A DNA stretch of 64,000 nt from Brachynemurus nebulosus (GCA_035578155.1 JAPWDM010000001.1:12375543-12439542), one strand, 5' to 3'; shown: positions 1-10,984, counted from the stretch's first letter. Made by a program: numbers and translations. The notes: a model not told the origin generated them from the letters alone.

Positions 1-172
1 TAAAGAAACTTGAAAAACTAATAATGAACGTAAATATTTACTTTAATATTATAATTTTTGCAGCTTCAGAAATATCTGGAGGTGTACTTGAGAAATCACT
101 GTCACTATTACATATTTCCATCATATATGTACATATTTTTTAAAAATTTTTATTCTTATTATTTATTAATGA

Positions 173-1217
173 CTAGCATTTACCCGCAGCTTCGCCCGCG
201 TTGCAATAGAAGAGCTAAGCTGGTTTTAGTACACTCTACGTCGTCAAAAGTGTGGGTACAGTTTAACCCAAGGGGTGCCCATACTTTTGACACGACAATG
301 TACCAAAACATTAAATACAGTATCGCGTCAAAAGTGTGGACATACCTTGAGTCAAGGTGTGCCCATACTTGTGACGGCGTAGTGTGTGCTGGAACCCACT
401 GAACCCTTCCATTCGTGGCTTTTGAAATTCTGACATCTAGTTCAAAAGTATAAAAAGTACTTTCATTTTCCCACAGGAATTTTCCCACAGAAATAAAATG
501 TTTTCTTCGGGTAATAAGTAGACTATAACATTGTTATAACAATATGCAAAGTTGGAATGAAGTCAGTGATCCTTTTTTTATCGTTTTAAATATACTTTCC
601 CACGGAAATGAGACTTCTCACAAGATTCAGATATTTTAGAGAGAGAGTAGTCTGTGTTCTTTTCTATCCCCGCTGTAAATAATATGCAATGTTTAAAATC
701 AAATTTCCATTTTTTTAACAGTCAGTTGTCATTATTTCATTGTTTCATTTTAAAAACATTTTTCCTCGGGAATCAGATACTTTCTCGGTGTAAAAACCTA
801 TGTTTATCGCTGTATATCGTTCTATCTGCTAGCAAACAGAGTTCGAACAAACTCAAGGAATCTTTTTTTGTTTCATTTAAAATATATTTTTCCACAGAAA
901 TGAGATTCCCCACAGGAATGAGATGTTTTCCCAGGGTAAAAAGTCGTCTATGTTCTTTTGCAACCCTTCTGTTAACAATATTCGAAGTTTGAAACGAATA
1001 ATCCGCTTTTTAATAGTCAACTGTCATAATTGTCATAGATTTTCCCTCGGAAATGATTTATTTTCCCGGCTTAAAAGATGGCCTATAACCGTCTCCGTCT
1101 CCCAAGCTATGCCTGTGCAAAATTTCAAGTTGACTGGTTAAGTCGTTGAAGCGTAAAAGCAAGTCCAGTGAACAAACGAACAAATCAACAAACTCAGTTT
1201 CGCATTTATAAACGTTA
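173..1217 (-). mobile_element. Helitron-like non-autonomous element (decayed)
   Basis: Read on the minus strand, the element ends in a GC-rich segment followed by CTAG and a T, the usual 3' terminus of Helitrons (CTRR, inserted between A and T). The opposite side near 1195-1217 reads like the AT-rich TTATAAATGCGAA segment found near Helitron 5' ends, but the exact TC end is lost. The interior (440-1130) has degenerate repeats of a 'cccac(a/g)gaaat ... gggtaaaaagt' module, like those inside the clearer Helitron-like copies at 15582-16143 and 58335-58899. There is no Rep/helicase coding. A MITE is inserted at 231-388. The right boundary is approximate. Confidence 0.5.
231..388. mobile_element. 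Double-hairpin MITE, copy 1
   Basis: Two successive imperfect inverted modules. Each has a 'cgtcaaaagtgtggg' arm followed about 30 bases later by its reverse complement 'cccatacttttgac'. The outer flanks 'acactctacgtcgtc' and 'gacggcgtagtgtgt' are themselves inverted. A second copy with the same two-hairpin plan lies at 3249-3456. It sits inside the Helitron-like element at 173-1217. The 102-residue frame running through it on the minus strand is driven by the repeat, not coding. Confidence 0.65.
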
Positions 1218-1296
1218 AACAATGAATTATTAACAACTGTAAAATCACCAGCATACCATACCGTATCAGTTTCCACATTTCTAATTGTAAAAAGGG

Positions 1297-2400
1297 CAGA
1301 CTTTCATTTAAAGTTTCTTCCCCTGTTTCAGCCCCCTAAGGGGTGAATTTTTGAAAGCACTGAAACTTTTGTGTTCAAACCAGTAGCCCAACACCAATTT
1401 CCATACATTTTTCTAACTCAAAAAATTACAGATTTCTATGAAAATTTTCATCCCCTATTTTACCCCTTTAGGGGGTGAATTTCCAAAAATCCGTTTTAGT
1501 GCTCACTTACGTTATATAAGGAATCCCTGTGCAAAATTTCACGTTTCTATGTGACAGACTTCCATTTAAAGTTTCTTCCCCTGTTTCAACCCCCTAAGCC
1601 CTGAGGAAGGAATTTTTAAAGGCACTGGAACTTCTGTGTTCAAACCAGTAGCCTAAAACCAACTTCCATATTTCTAACTCAAAAATTACATATTTCTATG
1701 AAAATTTTCATCCCCTATTTTACCCCCTTAGGGGACGAATTTCCAAAAATCCCTTCTTAGTGCTCACCTACGTTATATGAGGAATCCGTGTGCGAAATTT
1801 CACGTTTCTAGGTGACAGACTTCCATTTAAAGTTTCTTCCCCTGTTTCAACCCCCTAAACCCTGAGGAATGAATTTTTAAAAGCCCTGGAACTTTTGTGT
1901 TCAAAGCAGTAACCTAAGAACAATTTCCATATTTCAAACTCAAAAACTTTCAGATTTCTATAAAAATTTTCAACCCCTATTTTACCCCCTTAGGGTGTGA
2001 CCTTCCAAAAATCCCTTCTTAGTGCTCGTTATATAAGGAGTATATATAACCTACGTTATATAGCCTAGGAGTATATATAACCTCGGTATATAACCTACGT
2101 TATATAAGGAGTCCCTGTGCAAAATTTCACGTTTCTCGGTGACAGACTTCCATTTAAAGTTTCTTCCCCTGTTTCAACCCCCTAAGCCCTGAGGGATGAA
2201 TTTTTAAAAGAACTGTAACTTCTGTGTTCAAACCAGTAACCTAAAAGTAATTTCCGTATTTCTATCTAAAAAAATTACAGATTTCTATAAAAAATTTCAA
2301 CCCTTATTTTACCACCTTAGGGGATGAATTTTCAAAAATCCTTTCTTAGTGCTCACCTACGTTACATAAGAAATCCCTGTTCAAAATTTCACGCTTCTAG
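1297..2400. repeat. Tandem satellite, four ~260-base units
   Basis: A unit starting near 'cagacttccatttaaagttt' recurs at about 1297, 1555, 1815 and 2142. Each contains 'cttcccctgtttcaaccccc', a 'taccccctta' block and 'ctgtgcaaaatttcacg'. Spacing is about 258, 260 and 327; the last unit is lengthened by a local duplication of 'acgttatat/ggagtatatataacct' at 2030-2110. No coding potential is seen. Confidence 0.85.
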
Positions 2401-2458
2401 GCCCAGCGGTTTGGGCTGTGTGTTGATCGATCAGTCAGTCAATCAGTCAGCTAGTCAG

Positions 2459-2463
<5 letters not shown>
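2401..2463. repeat. Short hairpin plus (CAGT)n tail of the satellite-bearing repeat
   Basis: A small hairpin (GCCCA...TGGGC) is followed by imperfect 'tcagtcag' repeats leading into the (TA)n tract. It looks like the terminal part of the element carrying the 1297-2400 array. The class is not determined. Confidence 0.45.
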
Positions 2464-2518
<55 letters not shown>

Positions 2519-2566
2519 CATATATATATATATATATATATATAGATAGATAGATAGATAGATATA
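2464..2566. repeat. (TA)n and (GATA)n microsatellite
   Basis: A long alternating TA run is interrupted once by 'aaatacata' and then passes into GATA repeats (about 2544-2566). The 63-codon frame running into it is an artefact. Confidence 0.97.
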
Positions 2567-3179
2567 GAAGATATAGCTATTTATTATTTTTAATTAATAT
2601 TTTGCAGTTATTTTGAAATTTTATAAAATTAATATTTCACTTAATTACGATAAACATAATAATTTTAAAATCTGTTTATTTATTTGTTACCATAAAAAAT
2701 ATAAACAATGCCTACCCGATTTATAATGAAAGGTACGTTGAGCGAGCGACAAGTATTACTTTTCCGCTTTAAAGCGCAAAGTAAAAATTTGTTGCTCGGC
2801 AACGAGTCTCGGCAAATACACATTTTGCGCTCTCTTCATAGAGCGCAAAAGCCTACTTTCCACTAAGATTGTTGAAAAATGGTATAGAAGTAAGTTGTAT
2901 TTATTCTAGTACCTTAATGATCAGTTAACATTGTGACAAAGGATTTTTATTTTAAACTCAATAACGATCGAGTTATTAAAAAAAATTCACAAAATAGGAA
3001 ATGCGTACTTTTACACGACCGGTCATGTAAGAGTGCGCACTGAGGTCGATAAAATGGCGCACTTATTAAAAAGCTCGGAACTTAGCACAAATCACATTTA
3101 AACAACCCCGCACCCACGTAACAGGAGAATTTCTTATGTCAAAACTTCTTCATATTTTTCGTTATTCTAAACTTTCATC
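2567..3179. other. No gene seen; AT-rich spacer with small hairpins
   Basis: Short inverted motifs occur, such as 'gcgctctcttcatagagcgc' near 2828 and 'tccgctttaaagcgc' near 2761. The sequence around 3008-3060 (acacgaccggtcatgtaagagtg...) loosely resembles 3970-4020 in inverse order. Nothing here supports a gene. Confidence 0.5.
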
Positions 3180-3840
3180 GTAAGTAACGGTAGGTCGTAG
3201 TAAAAAAATAACGAAATTTTTGAAGGTTTAAGTTTTAGGTATTCCAAACGAGCAGAAGAGCTATGACAGTACGGTGGCACACTACGTCGTCAAAAGTATG
3301 GGAACGCCCTGACCAAGATGTGCCCACACTTCTCACGCCGTATTATGCTTAATCCTATAGTACACTACCGTGTCAAAAATGTGGGTACACCTTGGACCAG
3401 AGTGGGCCCCATACTTTTGACGACGTAGTGTGCCGCCGTACTCTCATAGTTCTGCTACTCAAACGTATTTCGATTGTCAAAACCTACTTTTCGTTATCGA
3501 AACTTATCGATACCGAATTACTTATCATAAATTGATTAAAGCTAGTTAAATTAGGCTCCAATAGTCCATTCGATTGGGTCAGCAATAACACATTTAAAAA
3601 AAAATAATTTTCGTTACTTTTCGTAATGGAAAACTTTTGATAGTAAATATCTCGTGAACGATGCGTCGTAGCAAAAAAATAACGAAACTTTTGAAGGCTT
3701 AAGCGAAGCAAGTTGTGGGTATTCCAAACATTTTACTACTACAAAAATATAGTTTTCGTTATCGAGAATTATCAATATCGAATTACTTTTTATAAATTGG
3801 TTATAATTGGTTAATTTTAGGCTCCATTAGTACTGATTTT
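3180..3840. repeat. Two-unit direct repeat, first unit split by a MITE
   Basis: The block 'gtcgtagtaaaaaaataacg...gtattccaaacg' (3191-3250) recurs at 3668-3730. 'ttttcgttatcgaaacttat...aggctccaatagt' (3486-3565) recurs at 3750-3830. In the first unit the two blocks are separated by the MITE at 3249-3456; in the second they are nearly adjacent, which gives the pre-insertion state. Confidence 0.7.
3249..3456. mobile_element. Double-hairpin MITE, copy 2
   Basis: Same plan as 231-388: two inverted 'cgtcaaaagtatggg' modules. The ends here are better preserved, with 'agtacggtggcacactacg' on the left and its near-exact complement 'cgtagtgtgccgccgtact' on the right, extending to agcagaag / ttctgct. 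Inserted into one unit of the 3180-3840 direct repeat. Confidence 0.7.
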
Positions 3841-4275
3841 ATTAGTAATAGTTAATTTTATTAGTAATTTTTGATGTATGAACTTGGGTTACACGAATTT
3901 ACATTGTATAAAACTTTGCTGTATAGAATTCTTTAGAAAAATTAAAGAAAAACATGATAATAGAAACTGTCGTGTAAGAATGTGTGCGCCGTCTTAGACG
4001 CCTTTGTACTGCGCCATTTTACACGCCTGCCTATTATCAACAAAATCATCCTGTGGGAACCATCCACGCGTACTGACACAAATTAATGTGATCGGAGCTA
4101 GTTCGTGACTAACTTTACTAGCCACAGGAACATTCATAACTTTTAACTTGTTCCGACATAAACCGTAGTAACACATTCATATTGAAGAAAAATAATATCA
4201 GATCGTACTAAAAATTTTAGACTTATCTGGAATATTGGGATTATGTCGTAAACCAATATTTTTTGATGAGCAATT

Positions 4276-4483
4276 GAGGAGCGTTTTCTCAAAGCAATAC
4301 AACAAACAAAAAATTAAATTTCATTTTTTTGCTGTTTTGTACACTCTTTCTATAGCTAAACACGGTGGTACTAACGAATTTTCTGAAAACAATACATAAA
4401 CCATTCAAATAGTATTGCAAAATTTCTTAGTTTTTTCAAAGTGATACATCTACGAAGAACAAATTTTCTCAAAATGATACATC
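4276..4483. repeat. Left end: terminal plus three subterminal repeats
   Basis: The motif TTTTC(t/g)(c/a)AAA..(a/g)ATACA occurs at about 4284, 4379, 4432 and 4462, all in the same orientation. The first copy is part of the inverted end. Confidence 0.7.
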
Positions 4484-4589
4484 AAACGTAACTAGATTCT
4501 TATTATATTATTGTTATCCTTTTTATCAAAATCGCGTGCTTATTGCATCAGTATTTACATTAGTTTAACTGACTGCGTAATGAAGAAAG

Positions 4590-5703
4590 CACGTATGCCA
4601 GCAAAATCAACCTCTTCCAAAATTAAGTGTTGGAGAGGTATTTTACTCTCGTCAAGCTTGGCTGTATAATTTTTGTGTAATGCAACATAAAACTAAACCT
4701 AAACAAACCAAGGACGACACAGAGTTTTATGTTTGGTTAGAAATTCAAGGAGGCCGTGGAGCTAATGAGATAGCTACAGCACTTCAACATTATTTGCAAA
4801 AATTGAAAGAAGTATGCCTTAGAGAAAAGAAAAGATATTTGAAGCTTGAACTGTATTCCGATTCTTGTAGCAGTCAAAATAAGAACTTCGTCATGCTAAC
4901 AATGCTAGCAAATTTCATGGCTTCTAACATGGTTTTTAATAAGCTGTGCCACATTTTCCCTATTCCAGGCCATAGCTTTATGCCTCCTGACAAAAACAAA
5001 TTTCTGCCATAGTCCCGGGCTCAAGTCGCGTCATGACAGTGGCTCTAATATCTGAATTCCATTCTGGAAATTCGCTAAAACCAAAATTGTACTATCTTTA
5101 TTATTTTCAAAAAATTGGCCATATGTCAGTCGTGTGCCGTACACTAAAAACCGAAAACAATCTAATCAACCCCTTCACGATATATACGGTTTCAAACGGA
5201 CACACTGGGTCCGTACAATACATTGGGGACTTGGCAGAGTTGAAAAAGACTATCGTCGACATGAAGTAATTGTATCTCCAAAAGAATACTATTCAGTGTT
5301 AAATAAACATGGCCATGTTAACGAATGGGGTAAAGATTGGGTCACTTATGACATGAAAACAAATGTCAAAGAAATGATTAAGGCAAAACTTCCATTTAAA
5401 ATATCTCAAACACGGATAATACACTTTACTGTAATCGGATCTCGAGCTGTAAAGAATATTGAAGTTGCAGTTCAGGATGCATATTCTGTTGCGCCAGTGA
5501 CTGTTGAAATAAAGAAAAAAGGCGTCAAATCTTTTTTGCGATTTAATTGTACTCAGTTACCTAAAACCAATATGGTGTCATCAAAAAAGAAAGCCGACGT
5601 CGAAAACCTACTTAAATTTTTTGATATTTCTGATGACCTTGATGCTCAGGTATTTTATGCAGATGTTCTCCAGGATTCTGGCCTCGAAGACGACAATATT
5701 TGA
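4590..5703 (+). pseudogene. DUF7869-type (candidate transposase) gene, interrupted
   Basis: The open frame is readable from about 4590, upstream of the first ATG at 4680 (…LSVGEVFYSRQAWLYNF…), to 4991. It contains YSDSC-SQNKN, then GHSFMPPD. After a break the family signature resumes near 5230 with GRVEKDYRR…VSPKEYY and runs open to a TGA at 5701-5703, ending in an acidic tail. I recognise this as the DUF7869-like family common in arthropod genomes. The conserved Asp of YSDSC, the Asp of PPD and the Glu of GRVEK could be a DDE-type triad (inference). The ~238 bases between PPD and the GRVEK block carry stops and lack GT/AG borders, so I read them as an insertion, not an intron. The true N-terminus is not identified. 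The inverted ends around it argue that it is the element's own gene. Confidence 0.65.
4992..5229. repeat. Insertion splitting the DUF7869-type gene
   Basis: It separates the PPD and GRVEK motifs of the surrounding gene and contains stop codons in the gene's frame. Its first ~80 bases ('ttctgccatagtcccgggct', 'tcatgaca', 'ctgaatt…ggaaattcgct') are similar to the sequence from about 6345. Exact borders and the class are not resolved. Confidence 0.55.
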
Positions 5704-5794
5704 CGTAACTATGACGATGAAGAATCTGTAATATAATGTGCCTCGCAATTTAGGCGAACTGTATGGAGTTTTTATCAAAGCGAGACATCAACAG

Positions 5795-6020
5795 TAGATG
5801 TATCAAAGTTGAAAAAACTCGTAATTTTGTGACCTCCTTATTTCAGTAAACTTGACTTGATTATCGATTTTTGTGAAAGTTAATAGTAAGTCAGTAAAAT
5901 AACTACCAAATTAATCGGTATTTTCATTAAACTACCTTATCTAGTAAGTAATAAATAAATAAAATCGTTTATTGAAAAAAATATTATAATAAGATGTATC
6001 GTTTTGTGAAAACGCTCCTC
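5795..6020. repeat. Right end: subterminal and terminal repeats
   Basis: The inverted form of the terminal motif, 'gatgtatcgttttgtgaaaa', is at 5993. A weaker copy 'gatgtatcaaagttgaaaaa' is at about 5797. Both face opposite to the left-end copies. Confidence 0.65.
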
Positions 6021-6193
6021 AATTACGGATACCCCAACACTTCAAAACGCTACTAAAGTTTGTTACAAATTTAGTTCTTGTTTCGAGAACACAGGAGTAC
6101 GCACTCTTAACGATCGCGCGTGTTTATTGTTTTGTGTGTTTACACTTACTACACACCAAATTTTGTAACAAATGGAGGCTTCTTTCGACGCGC

Positions 6194-6215
6194 AGACACA
6201 CACACACACACACAT

Positions 6216-6302
<87 letters not shown>

Positions 6303-6304
6303 TA
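6194..6304. repeat. (CA)n(TA)n compound microsatellite
   Basis: CA repeats (about 6195-6232, two interruptions) pass into an uninterrupted TA run to about 6298. All frames crossing it are artefacts of the repeat. Confidence 0.97.
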
Positions 6305-6344
6305 TACAAATTTTAGTGAACCTCGTTTTCGGTTTCTCGAGGCT

Positions 6345-6450
6345 TCAAAACGGATTTCTGTCATAGTCCCGGGCTCAGGTCTTTTCATGACACCCGCTGT
6401 AATAAGTGAATTTTTGCCAAATTAGAAATTCACTTAAAGACAGTTTTCAA
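6345..6450. repeat. Second copy of the 'catagtcccgggctca' repeat
   Basis: 'aaaacggatttctgtcatag' then 'tcccgggctca' and 'tcatgaca', followed by 'gtgaatt…gaaattcactt', parallels 4992-5080. The copy lies outside the 4276-6020 transposon, showing that this is an independent dispersed repeat. Confidence 0.6.
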
Positions 6451-8689
6451 CCAAGTTGAGAGACTCCAAAATGCTATACGCAGCGGAGCGGCGATTTTGA
6501 TTCGTTTTTAAAAATCGTGTTCATAACCATTTTTAAAATATTTTCGTAGTGATAATTTCTTTTAAGTATCATTCTTGAGTTGTTAATTTAAGCCAATAAA
6601 AAAAATGGGGAAATTTTTCTCAGGGACGTAACGCCTCAAAGCAATTACAAAGAAATTTTTTTTCAAATTTCTAAAATTACTCGAGTTTTGCTGGAAGGTC
6701 TATCGGTATCAATTACTTACAGCCTTACTGTCACCATGCAAATAATACAGTTACTGATACGGCAGGGCAGATAGTCTATACTTCACTGACTATACTTTTT
6801 GAAATAAAGGACTGTCCCTTGAAAAATAAATGACTACCAAATTTTGACTTTATTTGTGAAATTATCAAACGAGTCACTTGCAAATTTATGGGTAATCGGT
6901 TTCCAAACTCTGGTATAGCCCATGTAATTTTCATATTTTTTATAAAAACATGCCATAGACTTGCATACAAGCAAGGAGAATATTCAATCTTCACCATTTA
7001 TAAAATATCGGATAATCTTTTGCCTTCATTATACGCATTATATTCCTTAACATATTTAATATTCATTTCTCCTTTACAATTTTTTTGTGTAGACGTATGT
7101 ACCTTCTACGACGATGATAATCATAACTTTTTAGTGGGAAAACTTTTGAATGGTAATTATTTATCGTTTTTCTTCTCTGACGAAATTAAATTTATTGATG
7201 GAAAACTTTTTTTTTTCAAAAGATAATCAAAGTTGTTTTGATCCTTTTTGCGTCTGGTTCAACAATATCGAAAGAAAAAAAAACTTTAACTTATTATAAG
7301 TAAGAGAACGAAGCAAAAAAGGAGAAAATCTTCACAGGCACAGAGGCACACACAGTCACTCTTCTCAGTCATTTACATACCATTTTATTAACAAATTCCC
7401 AATTTAATATCAGAGTCAACTATAAATATTTAAATTCATAATCCTTATCATACTTTATTGATATTTTCTTGTATTTTTGCTTCTTATAAATTCTTCTGAA
7501 ACTTTCTTATCAAAATGAAACATGGTCCAATTATTATTCATCAGGGTTCTTTTTTTATTCTAATTCTGTAAAATTCATTTTATTGTTGTTGCTTTTAGAT
7601 TCAAGTATTAGGATTACAAACATTATTAATTATTTCTTTAAGTGTATTTCTAATTAAATCTATTGTTAGCGTCATTTAGGGTGGAATTGATCAAAAAAAA
7701 CATATTTTGGTCTTAATTTTATAGAAATAAAACACAATCGGAGCAAAATGGGTTTATATGTATAGAAGATGGTAATACGGACCTTATTGTAAAATGTCGT
7801 TTCCTTACATGTCAAAACATAGTCTGCAAGAAGCAAGCAAGCCATGAGCAATCTCATACTCGTTATCGGGTAACATTGTTCACACGAATTCGCAGCCCTT
7901 CACTTTCACCCAAAAATTTCACTTTCACCAAAAAGTTCACTTTCACCCAAAAATACGACCTCTTTTAATATACTATATATTTTTTTTTAAATATGTGGAA
8001 CTGCTGAACTTGACGTGTATAGGGTATTGTCAGCCGTCTTACTTCTTCCATTATCGGTCGGTAAATTCGCCTTCTAAACTATAGTTCTGGCGCTATATTC
8101 AACTTAAAACAATATGATTCAGTGAACAATCTCACCCCCGATGATCAATTTCACCCCAAACGACGGTAACTATTTTTTGTTTAACCATATTCGGCTATTA
8201 ATAAAAGAGCCACCAGGTGCGTGCTGGACACACAACAAGCTAGGGTGTCTCAGTGACTGGAATCTTTTATAACTTAGTACCTAAATTTTTATTATTTAGC
8301 ATACGTGTAAATTATTTACTGGGGATTGTAAGTGTTAGTTTTGTGGCCTTGATTGCAGTTTGAGCAAGCATCGATGGCCACAAAAATAAACTTACATTTT
8401 AAATATGAGTGGATTGGTTTTTCCATCAAAGAAATGATAAGTGAATTGAAAAAAATAAAAAAAATTATATATTATTCAATAGGCGGGTAATGATGGCTAT
8501 TACTTACGAATATTAAATTGTGAGACAAGTGGAGTTTATCCCATGGGGGGGGGGGGGGGGTAAATTTTGTGCAAAATTATGAAATTCATGCGATGAAAAT
8601 TTTTCAAACTGGTCGGATAAAATGTATAAGTCAATTGTCTACAACATATCCAAAATTCAGCTTTCTAGAGCAATTTGGAGGAGGTAGGG
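6451..8689. other. No gene recognised; AT-rich spacer
   Basis: A 112-codon plus-strand frame at 6888-7226 has no recognisable domain and very biased A/T codons; I do not call it. Low-complexity 'cactttcacccaaaaa' repeats occur at 7903-7950. A hairpin 'ttgtggcc…ggccacaa' spans about 8340-8385. A 16-base G run is at 8545-8560. Confidence 0.5.
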
Positions 8690-9170
8690 AAAGTGAAAAG
8701 TTACTCCCGACTTCCAATAAACTCCCCAGAATAAAGCTAGCGGGTTGAAATTTTACATATTGATTAAACTGGTATGCCGTTCTGAGGGTTTTAGTTTTTA
8801 ACCCTCACCCCTACTCTTTTTATATCAAATAATGATGTTTTTTCATGTTTTTCGATCGATCTGACTCGCCTTCAGGCCCCCCAAATAAACCTAGAGGGCT
8901 GAAATTTGGTATATGGGTTGAGTTATTATTTAGGCTACCCTCTTTAGGGTTTCCACATTTTTCCCCCTCTTCCACCATTATAATACCAAAATTTCTTGTT
9001 TTTATGTTGTTTTTTTGTGGGTCTAACTCATCTAGACATCCCCCAAATAAATATAGAGGGCTAAAATTCTGTATATAGAGTACATTAGTATTCAGGGTAC
9101 TAGGGTAGTGCTTTTCGGGGTTTTAGTTTTTATCCCTCACCACCAGCATTATTACGCCAAATTTCTTTTT
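8690..9170. repeat. ~158-base tandem repeat, three units
   Basis: 'ccccaaataaacctagaggg' followed by 'ctgaaatttggtatat' recurs, with divergence, at about 8725, 8879 and 9041. A 'ggttttagtttttaaccctc' block lies between units. The 77-codon frame at 8845-9078 spans the units and is repeat-driven. Confidence 0.75.
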
Positions 9171-10297
9171 GATTTTTTGAAAATAAGAAAACAAATCACA
9201 ATTTCACCTATAAATACTTATACCTTAAAAAATTCGAATCTAGTGATGAGACTCTGCTAATCATATTTTTTTTTTTTTAATTTGATATTGAATTTTTTTT
9301 ACCTTTCGTGAATTATATCAAAATATCTAACTTTATAGATAAATAGATAAGAGAGGCGAAATAAAGAACTGTTTTATATTTAAATTATTTTTGATAGAAA
9401 AAAAAGTAAGAGAAAGAACATGAGATTGAAGAGAAGGAAAAAATGAAGGAAGAATCAAAAAATAATGTTATGGTGTGAACTCTTGCTTTTAAAGGGATTG
9501 CTTGATTTGGTTCAATTGTCATTTGAAGAGGTTATCTTTGTTAAAATTAGAGTTTTGTCAATATTGAAGGAAAACTTGCGTCTCTTTATACGTGTATACA
9601 ATAGTCCGTATACCTTTTCGACTGACGTTAGAGTTTATTGTGTTTGTTATTTAGAATATTCTCGAAATAAATTTTGTACTTTCTTAAATTGTTTGTTGTT
9701 TTATGTTTCTCTTGATAAAATTAAATAAATAAATTTCAATTAATTTTACTTTTTGTGTCGGTAGACATATTATCTAAATTTATTTCAGTGGTGGTTTACG
9801 AACTAACTAGAAATAATATAGAACATGGTCCTTAAATAAAAATTGCCTATGTGTATACAGTTAGAATCCTAAAAATATAGAGACTTTAAGTTTTCAAAAT
9901 ATCTAAAAATTAAGTCTGAATTTATAGTGAATTTTGTGACAGCCACGAACTAATTCAATTTGCAAAAGGCTCATTCGTAAAACTACAGACTGCAAAACTA
10001 CATCCAGACGTACAATTAGATAAGAGCATCAATATGATTTTGTGTAACAATCACTAATGAGATACGTCATAGAATTAAGATCAATTAGTAATGAAACATA
10101 CATATTGCAAATTTATTTCTTTAATTCAGCATGAACTAATTGAATTATATGTCATTTGGTAAATTTTTTGGACATATATATATATCATTCATAATTTACT
10201 CTGAATAATTTACACCACTGTTTACATGTTATTTCTTTGAAATTTCCTGAATAGGTAATCGATTTATAATTCAACAAAGGGTATCCAAAATTTGGTA
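9171..10297. other. No gene recognised
   Basis: AT-rich sequence. An 87-codon plus frame at 9465-9728 has no identifiable motif or homology I can name. Nothing else is supported. Confidence 0.5.
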
Positions 10298-10681
10298 CCG
10301 TCAGTTGGGGCGAAACTAGACGATTTTTTCAGTTTTTTTGGCAATGAACTGTTTAAAGTTTATCTAAAAAATTCTAAAAAGATAATTTAAATACTTTAAT
10401 ATCACGAGCAATATAGGGCAGTAATAAAAATATCAAAATTGGTACTAAAACATTTTTTTTTTTGGGTTATATAGTGTCAAGATTCGCCCCTATGTGTGGG
10501 GCGAATCTGGACAGTTCTTTCTTTGCAATATAAATAACATTCAGTCATGCATATATGGGTAAAATCGGATATAAAAAGATAAAAATAGATGAATTTCCAA
10601 TCTGGAAATTCGCCAAGATAAATATCTGCATCAGCGAATGACTTGATGGGTGGAATAAAACATTTTGGATTTAAATGAATT

Positions 10682-10780
10682 TTATTTCGATTTGCCTTTG
10701 AGTCTATCATGCAAAGTCGATTTGGGAACATGAAAATATTCAGCAGCTTGTCTGAGCAATTTTCGTTTATTTTTAATATC
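10682..10780 (-). pseudogene. pogo-type transposase HTH fragment
   Basis: The minus-strand reading RQAAEYFHVPKSTLHDRLKG is the recognition-helix part of the Psq-type HTH that binds transposon ends in pogo/Tigger transposases. A stop follows almost immediately (…GKSK*), so the rest of the DNA-binding region and the DDE domain are absent. Upstream, the frame runs into the hAT MITE at 10787, so the start of the domain has been displaced. The 63-codon frame that continues through the MITE is therefore a chimera of MITE and transposase sequence, not a protein. Confidence 0.7.
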
Positions 10781-10786
10781 GGAAAG

Positions 10787-10984
10787 CAGGGGCGCAACAA
10801 CTACATATCTACAGGGGGTCCAACAAAAATTTAAATAATCAAATTTTTCGATAACGCAGTTCTCCGATAACAATAGAAAATGTTCTATTAAAATGTCGTC
10901 TCTGAAAATTTGAAATTTTACTTTTAATAAAAAGTAATTTTAGGGGTCCGGACCCCTTGGACCTCCCCGGCTGTTGCGCCTCTG
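10787..10984. mobile_element. hAT-type MITE, 198 bp
   Basis: Ends CAGGGGCGCAACA and TGTTGCGCCTCTG are inverted repeats with the hAT-like CAG start. The flanks are TCGGAAAG (10779-10786) and TCGACAAG (10985-10992), an 8-bp target duplication with two changes. Inserted in the pogo-like HTH. Confidence 0.8.

Larger units (their letters stand above)
4276..6020 (+). mobile_element. DNA transposon with DUF7869-type ORF
   Basis: The left end GAGGAGCGTTTTCTCAAAGC (from 4276) is repeated inverted at 5993-6020; about 24 of 28 positions match. The ends are flanked by AATT on both sides (4272-4275 and 6021-6024). This could be a 4-bp target duplication or, being palindromic, part of the ends. Between the ends lies a single coding remnant on the plus strand (4590-5703). 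Several internal degenerate copies of the terminal motif, all oriented inwards, resemble subterminal transposase-binding repeats. The superfamily is not assigned. The element is non-functional because its gene is interrupted. Confidence 0.75.

Noticed and set aside
180..488. 102-codon minus frame at the left edge
   Set aside because: It runs through the double-hairpin MITE; repeated KVWA(H/P)L motifs come from the hairpin repeats.
2464..2566. Hypothetical (YI)n proteins across TA tracts (also at 6194, 12925, 13277, 29567)
   Set aside because: Simple translations of (TA)n microsatellites.
2992..4030. Inverted pair 'tacacgacc…'/'gtcgtgtaa…' as ends of one more transposon
   Set aside because: Only about ten matching bases, no target duplication and no alignment of the neighbouring sequence.
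4992..5229. Intron in the DUF7869-type gene
   Set aside because: No GT…AG borders at positions that would rejoin PPD to GRVEK, and part of the segment recurs outside the gene.
6888..7226. 112-codon plus-strand frame as a host gene
   Set aside because: No domain, signal or homology recognised; Phe/Leu/Ile/Tyr-rich as expected from AT-rich noncoding DNA.
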